A stretch of 64,000 bases of DNA from Ilyonectria destructans (lineage: Eukaryota; Ascomycota; Sordariomycetes; Hypocreales; Nectriaceae): positions 1,736,001-1,800,000 of the forward strand of contig JAHEWK010000009.1 in the NCBI GenBank assembly GCA_020740775.1, in the 5' to 3' direction. Shown here one piece after another: positions 19,348 through 31,090 of the stretch. The position numbers and the translations under genes are program-made. The number at the start of each line of letters is the position of its first letter. Position 1 is the stretch's first letter. Under the pieces are notes generated by a model that worked only from the letters and a program-made list of their open reading frames with translations, was not told where the DNA came from and searched no databases.

Positions 19348-22148
19348 TTAGTCCGTCTCGCTGGTTGCTATCTCATCCTCCGAGTGATCGGCGTGCGTTG
19401 AGGCGGTTTCATTGCCAGATACGACAGGATCTCCGTCAGACCCTGGGTCATCTTCGTCGTGTGCATCCTCTTCGTCTGTTTCTTCATTACCATCATCGCT
19501 ATCCTCTTCACTTTCTGCATTCCACCATCCTTTGATTTCCCAAGGCGAAAGCTCCATCTCTTCTTCCATGTCCTCAAGGACATCTTCGAGGGTATGCTCG
19601 GCTGCTTTCCATTCACCTGCCCTTATTTGTCCATCGACGGCCCGAAATGTCTGCAGCAAATCGAACCGCTTCCATTCCTCCTTTTGTCGAATCAAAGGTG
19701 CTAGCTTCGCTCGTGAAGTCTCGTCATCCTTTTCTGACAGAGTTTGAAGGACTTCTTCTATAATATGGATGTCAATACCCAGATTCCTGTTTCGGATGTC
19801 CCAGTAGAGTCGGGCGAATGCTTCCAGCTCGTTCGAATCGGGTCGTCTCCAAGAGCTGAGGTTCCATCGAGGTGTGTCAAGCAGGTATTGTATGGAACCC
19901 CATGGAGTATCTCCGTCAATGTCTAGATGCTCGGTGTTGATACCCGAGAGCGCTAAGCTAGTCAGATAATCCAAAGTCTCCACCTTTGAGTGCCCGGCAG
20001 CGTAGTGCAGAATATTTCGAGAATGGTTGTCGACGAGATGGAGTGACGCGCCAGCACCAACAAGACAATGCAGGGTTGGTAAATTGTCCGTTTTCACTGC
20101 ATGTGTCATTGCCGTCCACCCCATCTCGTCTCTTGCATCAAGGTCGAAACCTACAGCTTTTTGCAGGTGGCTGAGTTTGTCCTGCGTTTCTTTTTGTGAA
20201 TTTGCCAGTTTGTGCACTGGCAATCCGCCGACAGGATCCCCCGCTGAGATGGACGCACCAGCAACCAGCATCATCATGGCAGCATTAGCCGAACTGCAAG
20301 CCACCGCATAATGCATCGCTGTCCACCCTTGATCATCCTGGAGTTCCAAATTGCACTTGGCCTGTAGTAGTCGTTGTACGCATTTTGGGCTGTCCCATAA
20401 GGCAGCAGATATCAGCGGCGTCTCGCCACGGTAGTCTCTAAGGTTGACATCCGCTCCCGAAGATATGAGCTTGTCCAGTGTTGCAACGTCATCCAACCGG
20501 GTAGCCATATGAATCGGCGCATAACCCGCCGAGCCAAGCATGTTGATGGACCAAGGCTCATCTTGCAACACATCATGGATACTGTTCCTCCCGACGACTG
20601 CCCTATGAAGCCTTGTTTCAGTTGTTTGCAGTCCATCATTCGACAGTAATATTAGACGATTGAGCAGGTGGATTTCCTTTTCATTCAGTGCAGTGTTCCA
20701 TTGGAGCATTAGAGCTGCTTCGTATCCTACCCTCCTAGGAGATGTCAACTTCTGTGTTTACTAGTGGTTATATAGCGGCGTATGATGGAGTAAAATGTAT
20801 TTGCATACCTGGGTAAGCTCTTTTCAGCCAATATCCCTTTCCATAATTCCAAAAGTAGCTCAATGACTTCATAATTGGAATATTGAACAGCATGCTTTTA
20901 GTTCCATTAGTGAAACTAGTTGTAGTGGAATGAATCCTTATTGGACTAACCTGAAGAATTCCTTTCCCGCCGTGCTGAGAGTCATCTGGGAAGTAGTGTG
21001 GGGAATTCTTCAAATAGTCATAGAAGATGTCCGCTGGACCCACTGCTCGAGACCAAACCCCATCATACAGGCTCAAAACTCGGCGAGGACGCAACGAATT
21101 AGAGTATCGAAACCCACTGAGGACGTCGTATGAGGCTCTTATCGCTAACGCTCCAGCCCAAAACCACGCTGGGAATTGATGCTCTATCGTTAACGCTAAG
21201 CCATCCCTGCTTTTACAGCGCGGCTCAGTGCACTGGGCGCGACTCCGACGGGGCACCGTGTTGGAACTCAGAGACAAGGATCCCAGGAAAGGACGTAGCC
21301 ATGGTTGAGTCTTGTACTCTGTCGTTCTAAAGTGGCACTTGCATCCACAGACAGGGGGGCATCGACCCGCTGCCGTGTAGTACGACTCTCTAAGTTGGTT
21401 GATTGCACTAGCATTTGGAAATGTAATGCTGGAACACTCGATGGAGTCAGATGCTGAGACAACTGATTGCTGTTCTAACCCCGACCTAGGTTTGTCGTTG
21501 GCGATGTTCTCCAGGCTCGCGGTATCCTGGTTTTCTTCAACGGGTATATCTGGCAGCTCTTCGACTCTACCCGCTTCTGATAGAGTCGACCGGGGGATCA
21601 ATGCAGAGGTAATCTGATCTATTGATGTGATTGTGAGATGCATCGTCATGGCATGGTGGCATGTTACGGCAAACCGTAGATCCCCCTTTGCATTGTTCGA
21701 CTTTTTGATAAGCTTTTCGAGTTTTTCGCGCTGCAGGATCCATTTGCGCTTCCTTGCCTTCTCCTGCTGATCCTTGGTTAGACGGGAACAGCTCGTTGCG
21801 AACTCGGTCAGTTCGCCCTCGATTTCTTTGAGCTGTTGGATGGCGTCGTTGATCAGCGGAGAGTCGTCATCGTCAGGACCACGGTCGGCGATTAGTTGGC
21901 TAAACCGAAGCAGTTGCCCGATGGACTTGATCTGTTAAAAGTCAATACAGACAGTCATCAGCTTCATATTCCCATTCCGTAAAGCTGGGAATTTGTCCAA
22001 TCCGTGGAAATCCACTCACCTCCTTCCGTAGAGCCTCGTAGTCCTGTTGGATCTCGGGAATACTCTTGAAGAAGCCCACCATCCGCAGGCCCGCCTCCAG
22101 TCCTTGAGCGAGCGCGATGCAGCTGGCCACGGCCCCAACGACTTCCAT
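19348..22148 (-). CDS. Fungal_N / ankyrin-repeat protein
   Basis: Exon 1 (22148-22020) begins MEVVGAVASCIALAQGLEAG, the Fungal_N-type N-terminal domain found on fungal STAND and ankyrin proteins. Exon 2 (21931-20951) has a coiled stretch, then a CPPVCGCKCH cysteine motif typical of this ankyrin family. A short exon (20916-about 20816) encodes HAVQYSNYEVIELLLELW, and the last exon (from about 20729) starts RRVGYEAALML. At least six ankyrin repeats follow (SINMLGSAGYAPIHMATR, GADVNLRDYRGETPL, DLDARDEMGWTAMTHA and others). The C-terminus is very acidic. The acceptor of the last intron had to be placed at CCTAG near 20730 to keep the frame; upstream AGs give stops. About 860 residues, no defect. 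Such proteins are likely interaction scaffolds or sensors; the partner is unknown. Confidence 0.8.
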
Positions 22149-23019
22149 GCTGACGGATACCGGCAAGAGCTCGAATGGTGGAGATGGGGTTGCTCGTTTC
22201 TGATTGTGGGCGATGAAGCGATCAAGCAACGGCGTGAGGGGAAATTCAGAGTCGCAGCCCGATGCGAGAAGAGGAGGTTAACCGCGCACTGCCGACCGCC
22301 TCGTTTCAATTTGGGGCGAAGCAGCAAGTCAGGCTCTCATGTAGGCCGCCTCGTAGGCTCTTGGCATTGGCTACACATAAGCCACAGTTGCTATCGCATC
22401 AATCGTGTTCCAATCAAATGTTGACAACAACCCGCTGTCTCACCACCCATCTTGACGAACAAGGACATGTGCATGCGCTCAAGGCGCCAATTCCACTGCC
22501 GGTCAGATTCCGCCTTGCGAGTCGCGAATTGCCTTTTCGTTGCCTGTCCAAAGAAAGGGTTTCAAGAGCACGTCGGGTGAAATATAAGGCGCGCTCGGGT
22601 CCTTCGTTCGTGTACCCTAAGGAATCAGCTCAGTAACGTCACCGTAGACCGACTTCGTTCATCAGTGGACATTAATTTTAAGGGTGTTTATTTACAATTT
22701 AAGATGTCGCTAGTTTTCATGATCTAATCTTCTGGGTTGGATGGATGCAATCCACGTTAAAATGGACGAGTAGGAATATGATCGGAGGAAGAAAGTCTCC
22801 AACAACGATAGCATTGTTGATGGGTGTGAATGCTGGTAACGATGATTGACCATTATTAGTGCAGCCTCGGGAATGAAATTTGCTTCGAAGCGCGGTCTCA
22901 TTTCCAAGACACTCTGAATGCTCGTCTCAAGATCCTGCGACCACAGCCTCACATAGTCCAAAAAGAATCGAAACAGATAAAACATGTCGCATATTCGTAG
23001 TTAAATGATTCAGCATCAC
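22149..23019. other. Intergenic region
   Basis: It contains the promoter of the ankyrin gene and the 3' flank of the lactonase gene. A 91-codon minus-strand frame at 22710-22985 (starting MFYLFRFFLDYV) has no recognisable domain and is not called. Confidence 0.5.
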
Positions 23020-23991
23020 TTATCCACTATCTCGACCTCTTAAATAAAAATTGTAAAACAAAGTAAAGCCAAGAAAGGCAAGGACCAACCTAAGTCCTCC
23101 GCCTGCACTCTGTATCTGCTCCATGTTGCCGGCTGATTCTCCCGGTGTATAGGTGATTCTGTTCGCCAGTCGATAAGCAGCTTGCGGGTCATGCGCAAGT
23201 AGCAAAACCACTGGTTCCTGCTTGGCGAATTCCTTGATTTTCTTCAAAGACTCGACTGCGAGGTGTGGATCGCTGTTGACGCCGTCTGTGAGCTCCAGAT
23301 GTAGAAGATTTTGATCATATGTGGCATCTCCTAGAAGGAGGTATGTCGCATCCGTTCCACACACAATGAGAGAAATATGGCCGGGCACATGCCCTGGCGT
23401 ATCAACAGCCACAATCTTGCCGTCTTGCGTCACAGGGCAGGGGTAGCTATGGTTCCATGGGCCAATAGGACCACCTGTTGCCTGAAGTATCTCTGGCTTG
23501 AAATCCTTGGGCCATTGCCCGGAGACCGCACCCTCCATCGTAGCATGGAATGGGTTCTTATATGCGTCCCAATGTTCCAGGCTGACATAGACTGGTGCAC
23601 CGACAACGGCAGGGAGTCCATCGCCGTGATCATGATGAAGATGGGACAAGGCGGCGGCCTTCAAATCAGAAGCTTGCAGGTTGTGTTGTTGGAGCCGAGC
23701 GCCAATTCCTTCATGCTCTCGCACATGGATGTCAACGACGAGATGAAAAAAGGGCATCCAGGTGGGAAAATATCCCTGCTCCATTGTGTGAGGTGATTCT
23801 CCAGCGTCGAAGAGCACATAGCCTTCAGGATGCTCGATCAAGTACGTGTTGATGGGCAAGGGAGGAGTTCATGACCGGTCAAGAGCCACAGATAGACGAC
23901 GTAGAAGTACAGCCTTGTCCACACTTTGGTGTCGATGGCTTGGTCTGATGCGAATAGTACCGGTTTCAAGGATTTTGATGCTGGTGGCCAT
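23020..23991 (-). pseudogene. Metallo-beta-lactamase-fold lactonase with an in-frame TGA
   Basis: The protein belongs to the AHL-lactonase-like branch (AiiA/AttM type) of the metallo-beta-lactamase superfamily, which hydrolyses lactone rings. Start at 23991 (MATSIKILETGTIRIRPSH). The zinc-binding set is complete: HLHHDH, TPGHVPGH, LLGDATYD and LLAHDPQ. About 320 residues, ending in a hydrophobic segment and a basic tail (VLAFLGFTLFYNFYLRGR) that could anchor it to a membrane. The frame is interrupted once, at 23869-23871, where TGA falls between ALDRS and TPPLPINTYL. The frame is the same on both sides, and from memory of the family the position is usually Trp (TGG). As written, only 40 residues would be made from the first Met; no intron fits. 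It could be a recent pseudogene, a sequencing error, or a readthrough site (the context TGAA is not a strong one). The rest looks under purifying selection. Confidence 0.75.
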
Positions 23992-24858
23992 GGTTGCTGT
24001 AGAGGCGTACAGAGCTGAATGATGAGGGAAAGTTTTATGATGAATAACCAGCAGCAATTACGTTTCTTATAACAGATAGACTAGGTACAATAAATCCCGT
24101 GATGGCTACTAAATTTCAACGGCGTCAACTCAGTTTCTTTGCGCTTCAAACATTGAGAAAGCGTTCATCGGGAACTTCCAAGACACGAAAAGGCGACAAG
24201 ATCGGCCATCTTGAGCTCCGACTTCCGACTCCGTCGGCGATGAATTCTCCCGGTCGTCGTTTTCATCGAGATGAATACCGGCCCCGCTCCAATTTTCATG
24301 GGTTAGTTTTACTTTAGTTTCCAGGTAGCGTAGACTGAAACTTCTACAGTCCGGGATGGAATTTCTACCCCAGGTATTTTGTTAATGATGTCACACCCGT
24401 ATTTCGATGCGACTCGGCGTGAGGGAGACGCGAAAAGCGGGGTGTTACATTTCAGGTGACAAGCGAGACGCTATCGAAAGCTATCGCCAGCGCCAGATAC
24501 GCCCAGAGGCTAGTCGCAAAAAGCAATATGCCCTACATCTAGCCTCGGCATGACTGCATCGGCGACTTTGCCCCAATGAATGCACCATTTGCATGGGTGG
24601 TGAAGAATGGCTATGGGGATAGGCAGCCCCGATACTTTATCCCTGCCATCTTGGTTGTCCGTTTTGTGTTTGGTTATATTACCCGGGCTCGGCTTGGCGT
24701 AACTCTGGTTCTTCTTGCCGACCTTCTTCCTCTTTTTCCCCGCCGTTTTTCGCAGTTTCTCGCAGTAACGCAGCTTTATTGACCAACATACAAATTTCCA
24801 GTACACGGAAATTCTTGGCAATCCAGGAAGCCAATTCATCACTTCCATCCACACAACT
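23992..24858. other. Divergent promoter region
   Basis: Intergenic sequence between the lactonase (-) and the first dehydrogenase (+). It should contain both promoters. No gene, repeat or clear binding site recognised. Confidence 0.5.
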
Positions 24859-25845
24859 ATGGCTTCGAAATGGATAGACGCAGCAATTTCTCGAGTCCAG
24901 ATCTCACCTGCATTAGCTGCAACCATCCTGGTCACACTTCCACTCAGCGTTGCTTATACAATGAATAGTATTCTCAACAGAAGCGCACTGGGTGGGTTGA
25001 TCTCGAATAACTCTTGGGACTGGAACAAAGAAATCGTTCTCATCACGGGAGGCTGCGGTGGCATAGGCAAGCTGATGGCCGAAGAGTTTGCGCAGCGAAA
25101 GATCAAAGTCGTGGTTCTCGACATTCACCAGCCGAAGGATCCCTTTCCTCCAGGCGTCGTCTTCTATGAGACCGATATCACATCTCCGGAAGCTTTGCAC
25201 AAGGTTGCGGAACAGATTCGATGCGACGTCGGCGATCCAACAGTGCTCATCAACAATGCCGGCGTCAGCGTGGGCAAGCCCCTACTCGATTGCTCCCAGT
25301 CCCAAATCCGAGGGGTTTTCGAAGTCAACACGATGTCGCACTTTTGGCTTGCCCAAGAGTTCTTGCCAGCCATGATCAAACGGAACCATGGCCATGTCGT
25401 CACGATGGCGAGTATGGCTAGTTTCGTTGTCATCGCGGGCAACGTCGAGTATAGCTGCACCAAGGCTTCTGCCCTCGCTTTCCATGAGGGCTTAGGACAG
25501 GAACTGAAGCACCGCTATTCTGCGGGCAACGTAAGGACAACGTAAGTGAAAGTCCTTCTGTCATACACTTATCTAATGAGCGTACATGATAGCGTTGTAC
25601 ACCCATACTGGGTCAGGACACCAATGATTGAGAATTTGATAGCAAGTAAAGGCTTCAATGGCCCTGTCATAGAGCCAGAGTATGTCGCAAAGAAAGTTGT
25701 AAATCAGGTTCTGGGAGGGAGAGGTGGACAGCTTATCTTGCCTCATAGATTTGGCATCGTATCAGCTATCAGAGGCTTCCCCATTTGGCTGCAAGAATGG
25801 ATTCGAGATGGCCAATCAGAGACTTTGCGAAACACTGTATTCTAG
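24859..25845 (+). CDS. Short-chain dehydrogenase/reductase, membrane-anchored
   Basis: NAD(P)-dependent oxidoreductase of the classical SDR family, closest in pattern to retinol dehydrogenase/DHRS-type enzymes of the ER or lipid droplets. Start at 24859 (MASKWIDAAISRV). A hydrophobic N-terminal helix (residues about 18-35) should anchor it to a membrane. The nucleotide-binding motif is TGGCGGIG, the structural motif NNAG, and the active site has Ser in TMASMAS and YSCTK. The acidic Asp in VVVLDIHQ suggests NAD(H) preference, as inference. One GT-AG intron near 25542-25592 joins NVRTT to VVHPYWVRTPM. About 312 residues, intact. The substrate is unknown; steroids, retinoids and fatty alcohols are typical for the group. 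Confidence 0.88.
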
Positions 25846-26562
25846 GGCTGCAATTGACTTGACAATGCCTTGTCGTGAAAGCATGCCTAGGTAAGTCTCA
25901 AACTGGTCGCGATGGAGTATGGGACTGGATGGGATGGCGCTTTATAATTAAACACGATTGTTTTGTCCATTGTTTCGATGTTAACCACCAATTTCCTTTC
26001 CTAAACTCCAGACCCGGATGGAGGGATATGCACGTATCTAGACGATTGAACTTAAGTAGCATGTAAGTATTAGTAAATGCGTCAAGTAGGATGGACACAT
26101 AAAAATGGTCACTTGGAACCAACTAAGAGCAAACTAGCTATATTCTGTGGTGTTGGATCGTGATGGTCTTCAGGCCTATTATTATGCCTGCATCCCAGTT
26201 CCGCAATTCTACTCGGCGTGAGAAAGGCTAACCCTAGTAATATATAAGTCGCAGGCCCAGGGACATAAACTTTGCCGTGATATTCCCTTGTTGATTTCGA
26301 ACTCATCGAGATACTTTTGCAATTATCGAGAGATTAATTGCCTGAAAAGAGTTTACCTAGGTAATGAAACTCGAGCGACGTCCTATGAGGCATGCGAGGC
26401 TCCGCCAGCTTTCTCCATATGTCCAAGAACTAAATACCCCCAAGGGCATTGTTTAGAAGAAGAAAGAATGAGGAATAGATAATCGAAAGCCCCGTTAACT
26501 CACGGAACTTGTTTTTGAGTTTGTCGGTATACATCATAAATGCTGTAAATTTCCGCGGATGA
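25846..26562. other. Intergenic region between convergent dehydrogenase genes
   Basis: Lies between the 3' ends of two convergent SDR genes. It holds their 3' UTRs and terminators. No gene or notable repeat seen. Confidence 0.55.
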
Positions 26563-27453
26563 TTATGGCTTACGAGAATGGCTTCCACCTTCAATGTTCC
26601 AATTTTTCTTAACCACGTCCAAGGCCCCGACTTTGGACAAGATATGTGATATCATCGCCGACGGCAAAAACGCCGAGAAGAAGGCAGACAATGCATTCCC
26701 ACCTTTCCAAATCTGCGGCGGTGGCGATGTCTTCAGCAATTCCTTCACCACCTGTTGCGCCCATTGGTCCGTATCAATCTTGAGTCCTTTAGTGTGAGCT
26801 CCGTGCAAAATACCCTCGACGTCCTCCTTTGCGACATTGTAGAGGCTGGCTTTAGGCAAAACGGGTTGTGCACCACCTTGCCGATTCTCGTAAAAGTTAC
26901 TCATGACGGCGCCAGTCTTGAGGTCCACGACTTGAATGTCGAATGGTGCGAGTTCGAGGCGCAAGGTGTCGGTCATCATGGCGGCGGCGGCCTTGCTCGC
27001 ATTGTAGATTCCGGACATTGGTATCGGTAAAACTGAGTTGATGGATGTGTTGTTGACAATGACACCTCCCATGTCAGACTTCAATAACAGTGGCAGAAAT
27101 GCTTGGGTGACTGCCAACATGCCCCAGACATTGACTTCGAACAATTGACGGGATTTATCCAGATCCGAGTCCACTAATGGCATTGAATAGCCATTGCCGG
27201 AGTTATTGATGAGCATGTCAAGACCTCCGCCTGTTTTGTCGGCAAGCGCGGCGACACAGGCTGAAATGGATTCCGACGAGAGAACATCGAGAATAAGTGT
27301 ATCAATACCCATCTCTTCCAAATGGGCAATTTTTTTAAGACTTCGTGCTGTTGCGATGACATGTTGACCATGTTGGTAGAGGGCACGAGCGAGGGCATCC
27401 CCCAGACCACCTTCTGAACACCCTGTAATAAGGATAGTCCGCGGGCGAGACAT
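26563..27453 (-). CDS. Short-chain dehydrogenase, Ayr1-like (1-acyl-DHAP reductase family)
   Basis: Intron-less gene for a 296-residue SDR. It begins MSRPRTILITGCSEGGLGDA, the N-terminal signature of the Ayr1-like NADPH-dependent 1-acyldihydroxyacetone-phosphate reductase group, where TGCSEGGLG is the cofactor loop and TARS carries the basic residue for NADPH. NNSGNGYS replaces the usual NNAG. The active site is NNTSINS and YNASKAA. The C-terminal part (LSAFFSAFLPSAMISHIL) is hydrophobic and fits lipid-droplet or ER membrane association. In yeast Ayr1 makes 1-acylglycerol-3-phosphate for phosphatidate synthesis, but fungi have many paralogues that act on other carbonyls, including in secondary metabolism. 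No key residue is missing. Confidence 0.85.
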   Translation of the reverse strand: MSRPRTILITGCSEGGLGDALARALYQHGQHVIATARSLKKIAHLEEMGIDTLILDVLSSESISACVAALADKTGGGLDMLINNSGNGYSMPLVDSDLDKSRQLFEVNVWGMLAVTQAFLPLLLKSDMGGVIVNNTSINSVLPIPMSGIYNASKAAAAMMTDTLRLELAPFDIQVVDLKTGAVMSNFYENRQGGAQPVLPKASLYNVAKEDVEGILHGAHTKGLKIDTDQWAQQVVKELLKTSPPPQIWKGGNALSAFFSAFLPSAMISHILSKVGALDVVKKNWNIEGGSHSRKP

Positions 27454-27966
27454 GTGAGAAATAGATGATTTATCTGAATGAAGGAGAAAATGGGCCTGAG
27501 ACCGGCATTTGTGGCTTTAATAAAGTGGTTCTCTAAACCTGAATCCTACCGGGTTCAGGAGGCAACAGGATAAGGCTAGGCCAACTTCCAATCCACTACG
27601 TACTCATCAGGCCACGTCTTTGCCCGTTTTCTGTTTAAATACTACGACGTTCCAATTTACCGAGTCAACAACCCAGACGTTGGTGGATCTCGGGAATCCT
27701 TTACGAGCGAGGGCCGACCACTCGGCGCACGCGGTTTCCGGTGCCGACTATCCCCTGCCATATTGTGGACCAACAAGGGGAAATTTGCAAGGAGACACCT
27801 AAAATCACTTGAGAATCAAGCGAATGCAACACTGATTACGATATTAAACCTGAGACTTGATAAGAGTAGCTATCCGCGTTGCATTCTTAGCTGTAGGAGG
27901 GCAAAGACGTGACAGCACCATATAGAATTCGAAGAAAAGTCTAGTATTAATGCTATTGAGATATAT
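27454..27966. other. Intergenic region
   Basis: Promoter of the Ayr1-like gene and 3' flank of the HeLo gene. No gene or repeat recognised. Confidence 0.55.
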
Positions 27967-29986
27967 CTATGCTGAAGGTTTGATCAGTGTGCATGAACCT
28001 GGGCCCACACGGCCGCAAGGGCGCTGTTGTGGTGGCTTGGCATGGTCACAAATCTCCTGAGCCAAAAGTCGCAGCTTCTTCACAGTGACTTCAAAAAACC
28101 TCTCCTGCAACTTTAGCGCAGCAACAGACTCAGCATCTCCGCCTTTTGCATTCTCCATCACTCCAAAAGCAACAGGCCCATTTAAACAAGCCATGATAAT
28201 ATCCGTCACAGTATCGCCCATGACCTTCCGAATCAGTGGCTCATACCCTCCCTCAAGCAACCTCGTCCTCACCCCTGCAATTTGTTCGGGCGACACAACC
28301 TGCGTACTACCAAATCCAAGAATGGCGTAGATTGGTTTCCAGTACACAATCTCCAGAAACAGGACCCCGAGCGCGTAAATATCGTGCTGCTTCTTGAATC
28401 CAACACCGTTCGCATCCACCCTCGGCACCCCCTTCACTGCTGGATGTCGATATAAGTCTTCCGCTACAGCCGCCGGCAAACTCGCCGGGTTGTCTTCCGC
28501 ACCCCTAGGGCGGGAATAGTCAAAACCGGATAGATATGGCTTTACTAAATCTACATTTCCAGAAGATTCCCGGAAGAACACGACGCTTTGGCCTCGGAGG
28601 CCTTTGTGCAGCCAGTTTACGGCGTGCAGCTTCTCAAGACACTCCGCCAAGGTCCTCATTAGTCTCACACGAGCACTCAGGCTTGGAATACGCGTTACCA
28701 CCATCAGCTCAATTAACGACGTGGGTTTCTGGTCTGGATCAATGCCAGCCGGGTTCTGAAAAACGAAACCGTACCGGGGTTTGGTTGCGCCCTGCTCCTG
28801 GACGTAGTAGCCCAAGCAGCGCATGGTTCTGAATTGTGCCACAGCTCTATCTTGACGGAGGAGTTCGACTAGGGCTTCGAATCGACTAAGCGTGAGATGG
28901 TGCTTAATGTCATTGGCTTTTTGGGGGAAGCCAGGTTGCTCGCTCTCCCATTCTATCCAGACTTGGAAACAAGATGCGTCAGGGTTGTTGTACCATGCTG
29001 ATACCCGGTTTGTCGACAGTGACACTGTTTCCTCAAGCATGATCTGCTCAGATGGAATTTCCAATGGTTCAAATCTTCTCGTTGACTCGCCTAGACCCAA
29101 TTCTGATCTGAAGTCCTCGGTGAGGGACACTGTTTCGATGGCGGACATGAGGGCTTTGAATTGGGCAAGACTGACGAGGCCAGTATCCCGCCTGGGCCCA
29201 GCTTCGCCCAGATGGGGGTATGACCCAACCAGTTGGAACTGTATTGGAGCGGCAGCAGGGAGGGTGAAAAGACCGGCCTTGACAAACTCAGTGAGATGCT
29301 CTACCTTGTCATTGAGCTGCATGATCTGATAGTTGGTCCTCATTTGTTGTGTACTCAAACTTTGAAGTTGGTGATTATTGAGCAGTTGGTCGAGATAATT
29401 ATTTAATGTCGTCAACTTGGCGAGTATTTCCTCGATCTTAGCTTTATCGGAGATGACCCATCTCAATTTCGTCGGATATTTGCTGGTGCTGTGAACAAAG
29501 GCGAGGGATTTCTGGAGTAGGGCGTTTGTGTGCGGGAATCGACTCTGCACTGAATTGATGTCGCCCAAAAGATGATCCTCGGAGACGCTAGAATGTTGCT
29601 CTTCGCTGAGGAGAGGATTCGTGAGCGGTCGGAGACGGTCGTCCAGCCGGCCAAACCTGAGCATCAGTCTGTGCTGTTGGTCAAGCACATCTAGCAAGAT
29701 CGGTTTGCTGGCGGTGTTAATAGCCAAGGCCTCATCAGTTGCAGTGAGTTGGGCGATGGTGGCCCAGTCAAGGAGTCGGTACTGCTCTGTTTTGAAGCGG
29801 ATGCGAAAAAACTGGTGGTCCTCATTGAGGCCCTTGGCTTCAGAGAGAAGCTGGTACCCTGCATGCGAATCGCTGTGTTAGTCCTATGGCTAAACATGCC
29901 TGTCAGGAAGGCATACCCTTGATGCATCCTGCAAACACTTGAAAGAGCAATGACACAGAACCAAGTCCTAATCCAACAGCTTCCAT
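27967..29986 (-). CDS. HeLo-domain pseudokinase
   Basis: Start at 29986 (MEAVGLGLGSVSLLFQVFAG), the typical opening of the HeLo domain, the helical membrane-targeting cell-death domain first known from HET-S. One intron (about 29913-29870) joins CIKG to YQLLSEAKGL. The HeLo domain covers about residues 1-200. The second half is a protein-kinase fold: RTLAECLEKLHAVNWLHKGL is the helix E and catalytic-loop region, YLSGFDYSRP the DFG region, and KKQHDIYALGVLFLEIVYW helix F. The catalytic Asp of HRD is absent (HKG), DFG reads GFD, and no clear glycine loop is seen, so it is almost surely inactive as a kinase. The HeLo-plus-pseudokinase order parallels metazoan and plant MLKL. About 650 residues, intact. 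A role in heterokaryon incompatibility or regulated cell death is inferred. A kinase-gene remnant lies just upstream. Confidence 0.85.
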
Positions 29987-30550
29987 GATGTTGTCACCGC
30001 CGTGGCTGATGGCAGGCCCAACAAAGCGACCGATAAAGTGCGTGTCAGCTCCACGATTGATCTTACTCCTCATACATCTGGGGGCTTCGCCACGATATGT
30101 AGTTCAACCAGGCTGCACTGGGTGACCAAGACCACCTGTGTGGGTGTGGCGAAAGGTCATCGATCGCAGTATGCCTTGGCATATTCAGGTGAGGTCAGAT
30201 GGCTACTTATTGATCCGCCTGCAGCAGCCACGCCTGAATTATGCGTCGACACTCAGCTTTCCCAAGTTCCGATTGGAGACACTGGTTGCATTTGGGGGCG
30301 GATGGCAGTGCTTGCATGGGTGTTTACCCATTGCGGTCGATTATATGCGCGCTAAGGTTGTGGGTTGCAGCCAACTATACTGGCATCTTATTGATATGGC
30401 CGCCGTCAACCTGCAGTTGCTTTATCTTGGCTGCCACCTGGTTGGAGCGTGAGTCCACTGTGGGGTGGTTCGCGTGTTTGTTAAATCGTATCTCAGTCCG
30501 ATAGAAATAACATCACTGATCTCACTGAGACTATCTAAAATCGCCCACTA
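29987..30550. other. Intergenic region
   Basis: Promoter of the HeLo gene and sequence upstream of the kinase remnant. No intact gene found; the remnant's missing N-lobe exon is not recognisable here. Confidence 0.5.
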
Positions 30551-31090
30551 CAGAGGTCTTAAAAGCCACCTCTCGCCGACATGTGGTCAAGCTCGTGGGC
30601 TCATACGCGGACTTGATAGTACTAGGATTAATTATGCGCCCCGTGGATGATAGGAACCTCTTATCAGTATCTCGATTCGATTGCGATGGATCCATATATA
30701 AGGAAGAAGAGTCTCGTGGGTTCTTTAGTTGCCTCGTCGCTGCGCTAGCACACATCCATAACAACGGCATCCTCCACAAGGATATCAAGCCCAACAATGT
30801 CTTTGACAAAGGCGGCCAAATTCTGTTCACAGACATTGGGAAATCGATAAGTTGCTTCGATACATGCGCGGAGACAACTGAGGAGCCAAAGGACGGAAAA
30901 TCGGAATATTGGAGCTCTGAAGCCATGGCTGGAGCTGTAGTACCAAGTCTTGCTGCTGTCATCATTCAATCTCATTCCAAATAGAAGGTAAATTTACATC
31001 AGCACAGAACTACAGCTGAACATATTTGGTTGTTAGGGTGCATCTTCCCAAGAATACCTAGAACCATCTTTGGCTATAATCACAGTGAGG
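30551..31090 (+). pseudogene. Ser/Thr protein kinase gene remnant
   Basis: After an AG acceptor near 30550 the frame reads EVLKATSRRHVVKLVGSYAD, matching the helix C to beta-4 region of a kinase, then LIMRPVDDRNLL. It continues to a canonical catalytic loop, LAHIHNNGILHKDIKPNNV, and a DIG form of DFG. After the activation segment (SEYWSSEAMA) the frame drifts and stops at 30984. Beyond that, about 31035-31090 in another frame reads WLLGCIF, matching the helix F SLGC(I/V)F motif. The glycine loop, catalytic Lys exon and C-lobe are missing or broken. This looks like a decayed gene of the fungal kinase family with the HKDIKPNN motif. It is different from the neighbouring HeLo pseudokinase, whose catalytic loop has lost the Asp. 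Confidence 0.65.

Noticed and set aside
23869..23871. Programmed stop-codon readthrough at the lactonase TGA
   Set aside because: The following bases (TGA-ACT) do not match the strong CTA readthrough context. Nonsense mutation or sequence error is simpler.
23020..27453. Secondary-metabolite cluster from lactonase plus two dehydrogenases
   Set aside because: No polyketide synthase, peptide synthetase, terpene synthase or P450 in the window, so a cluster is not supported.
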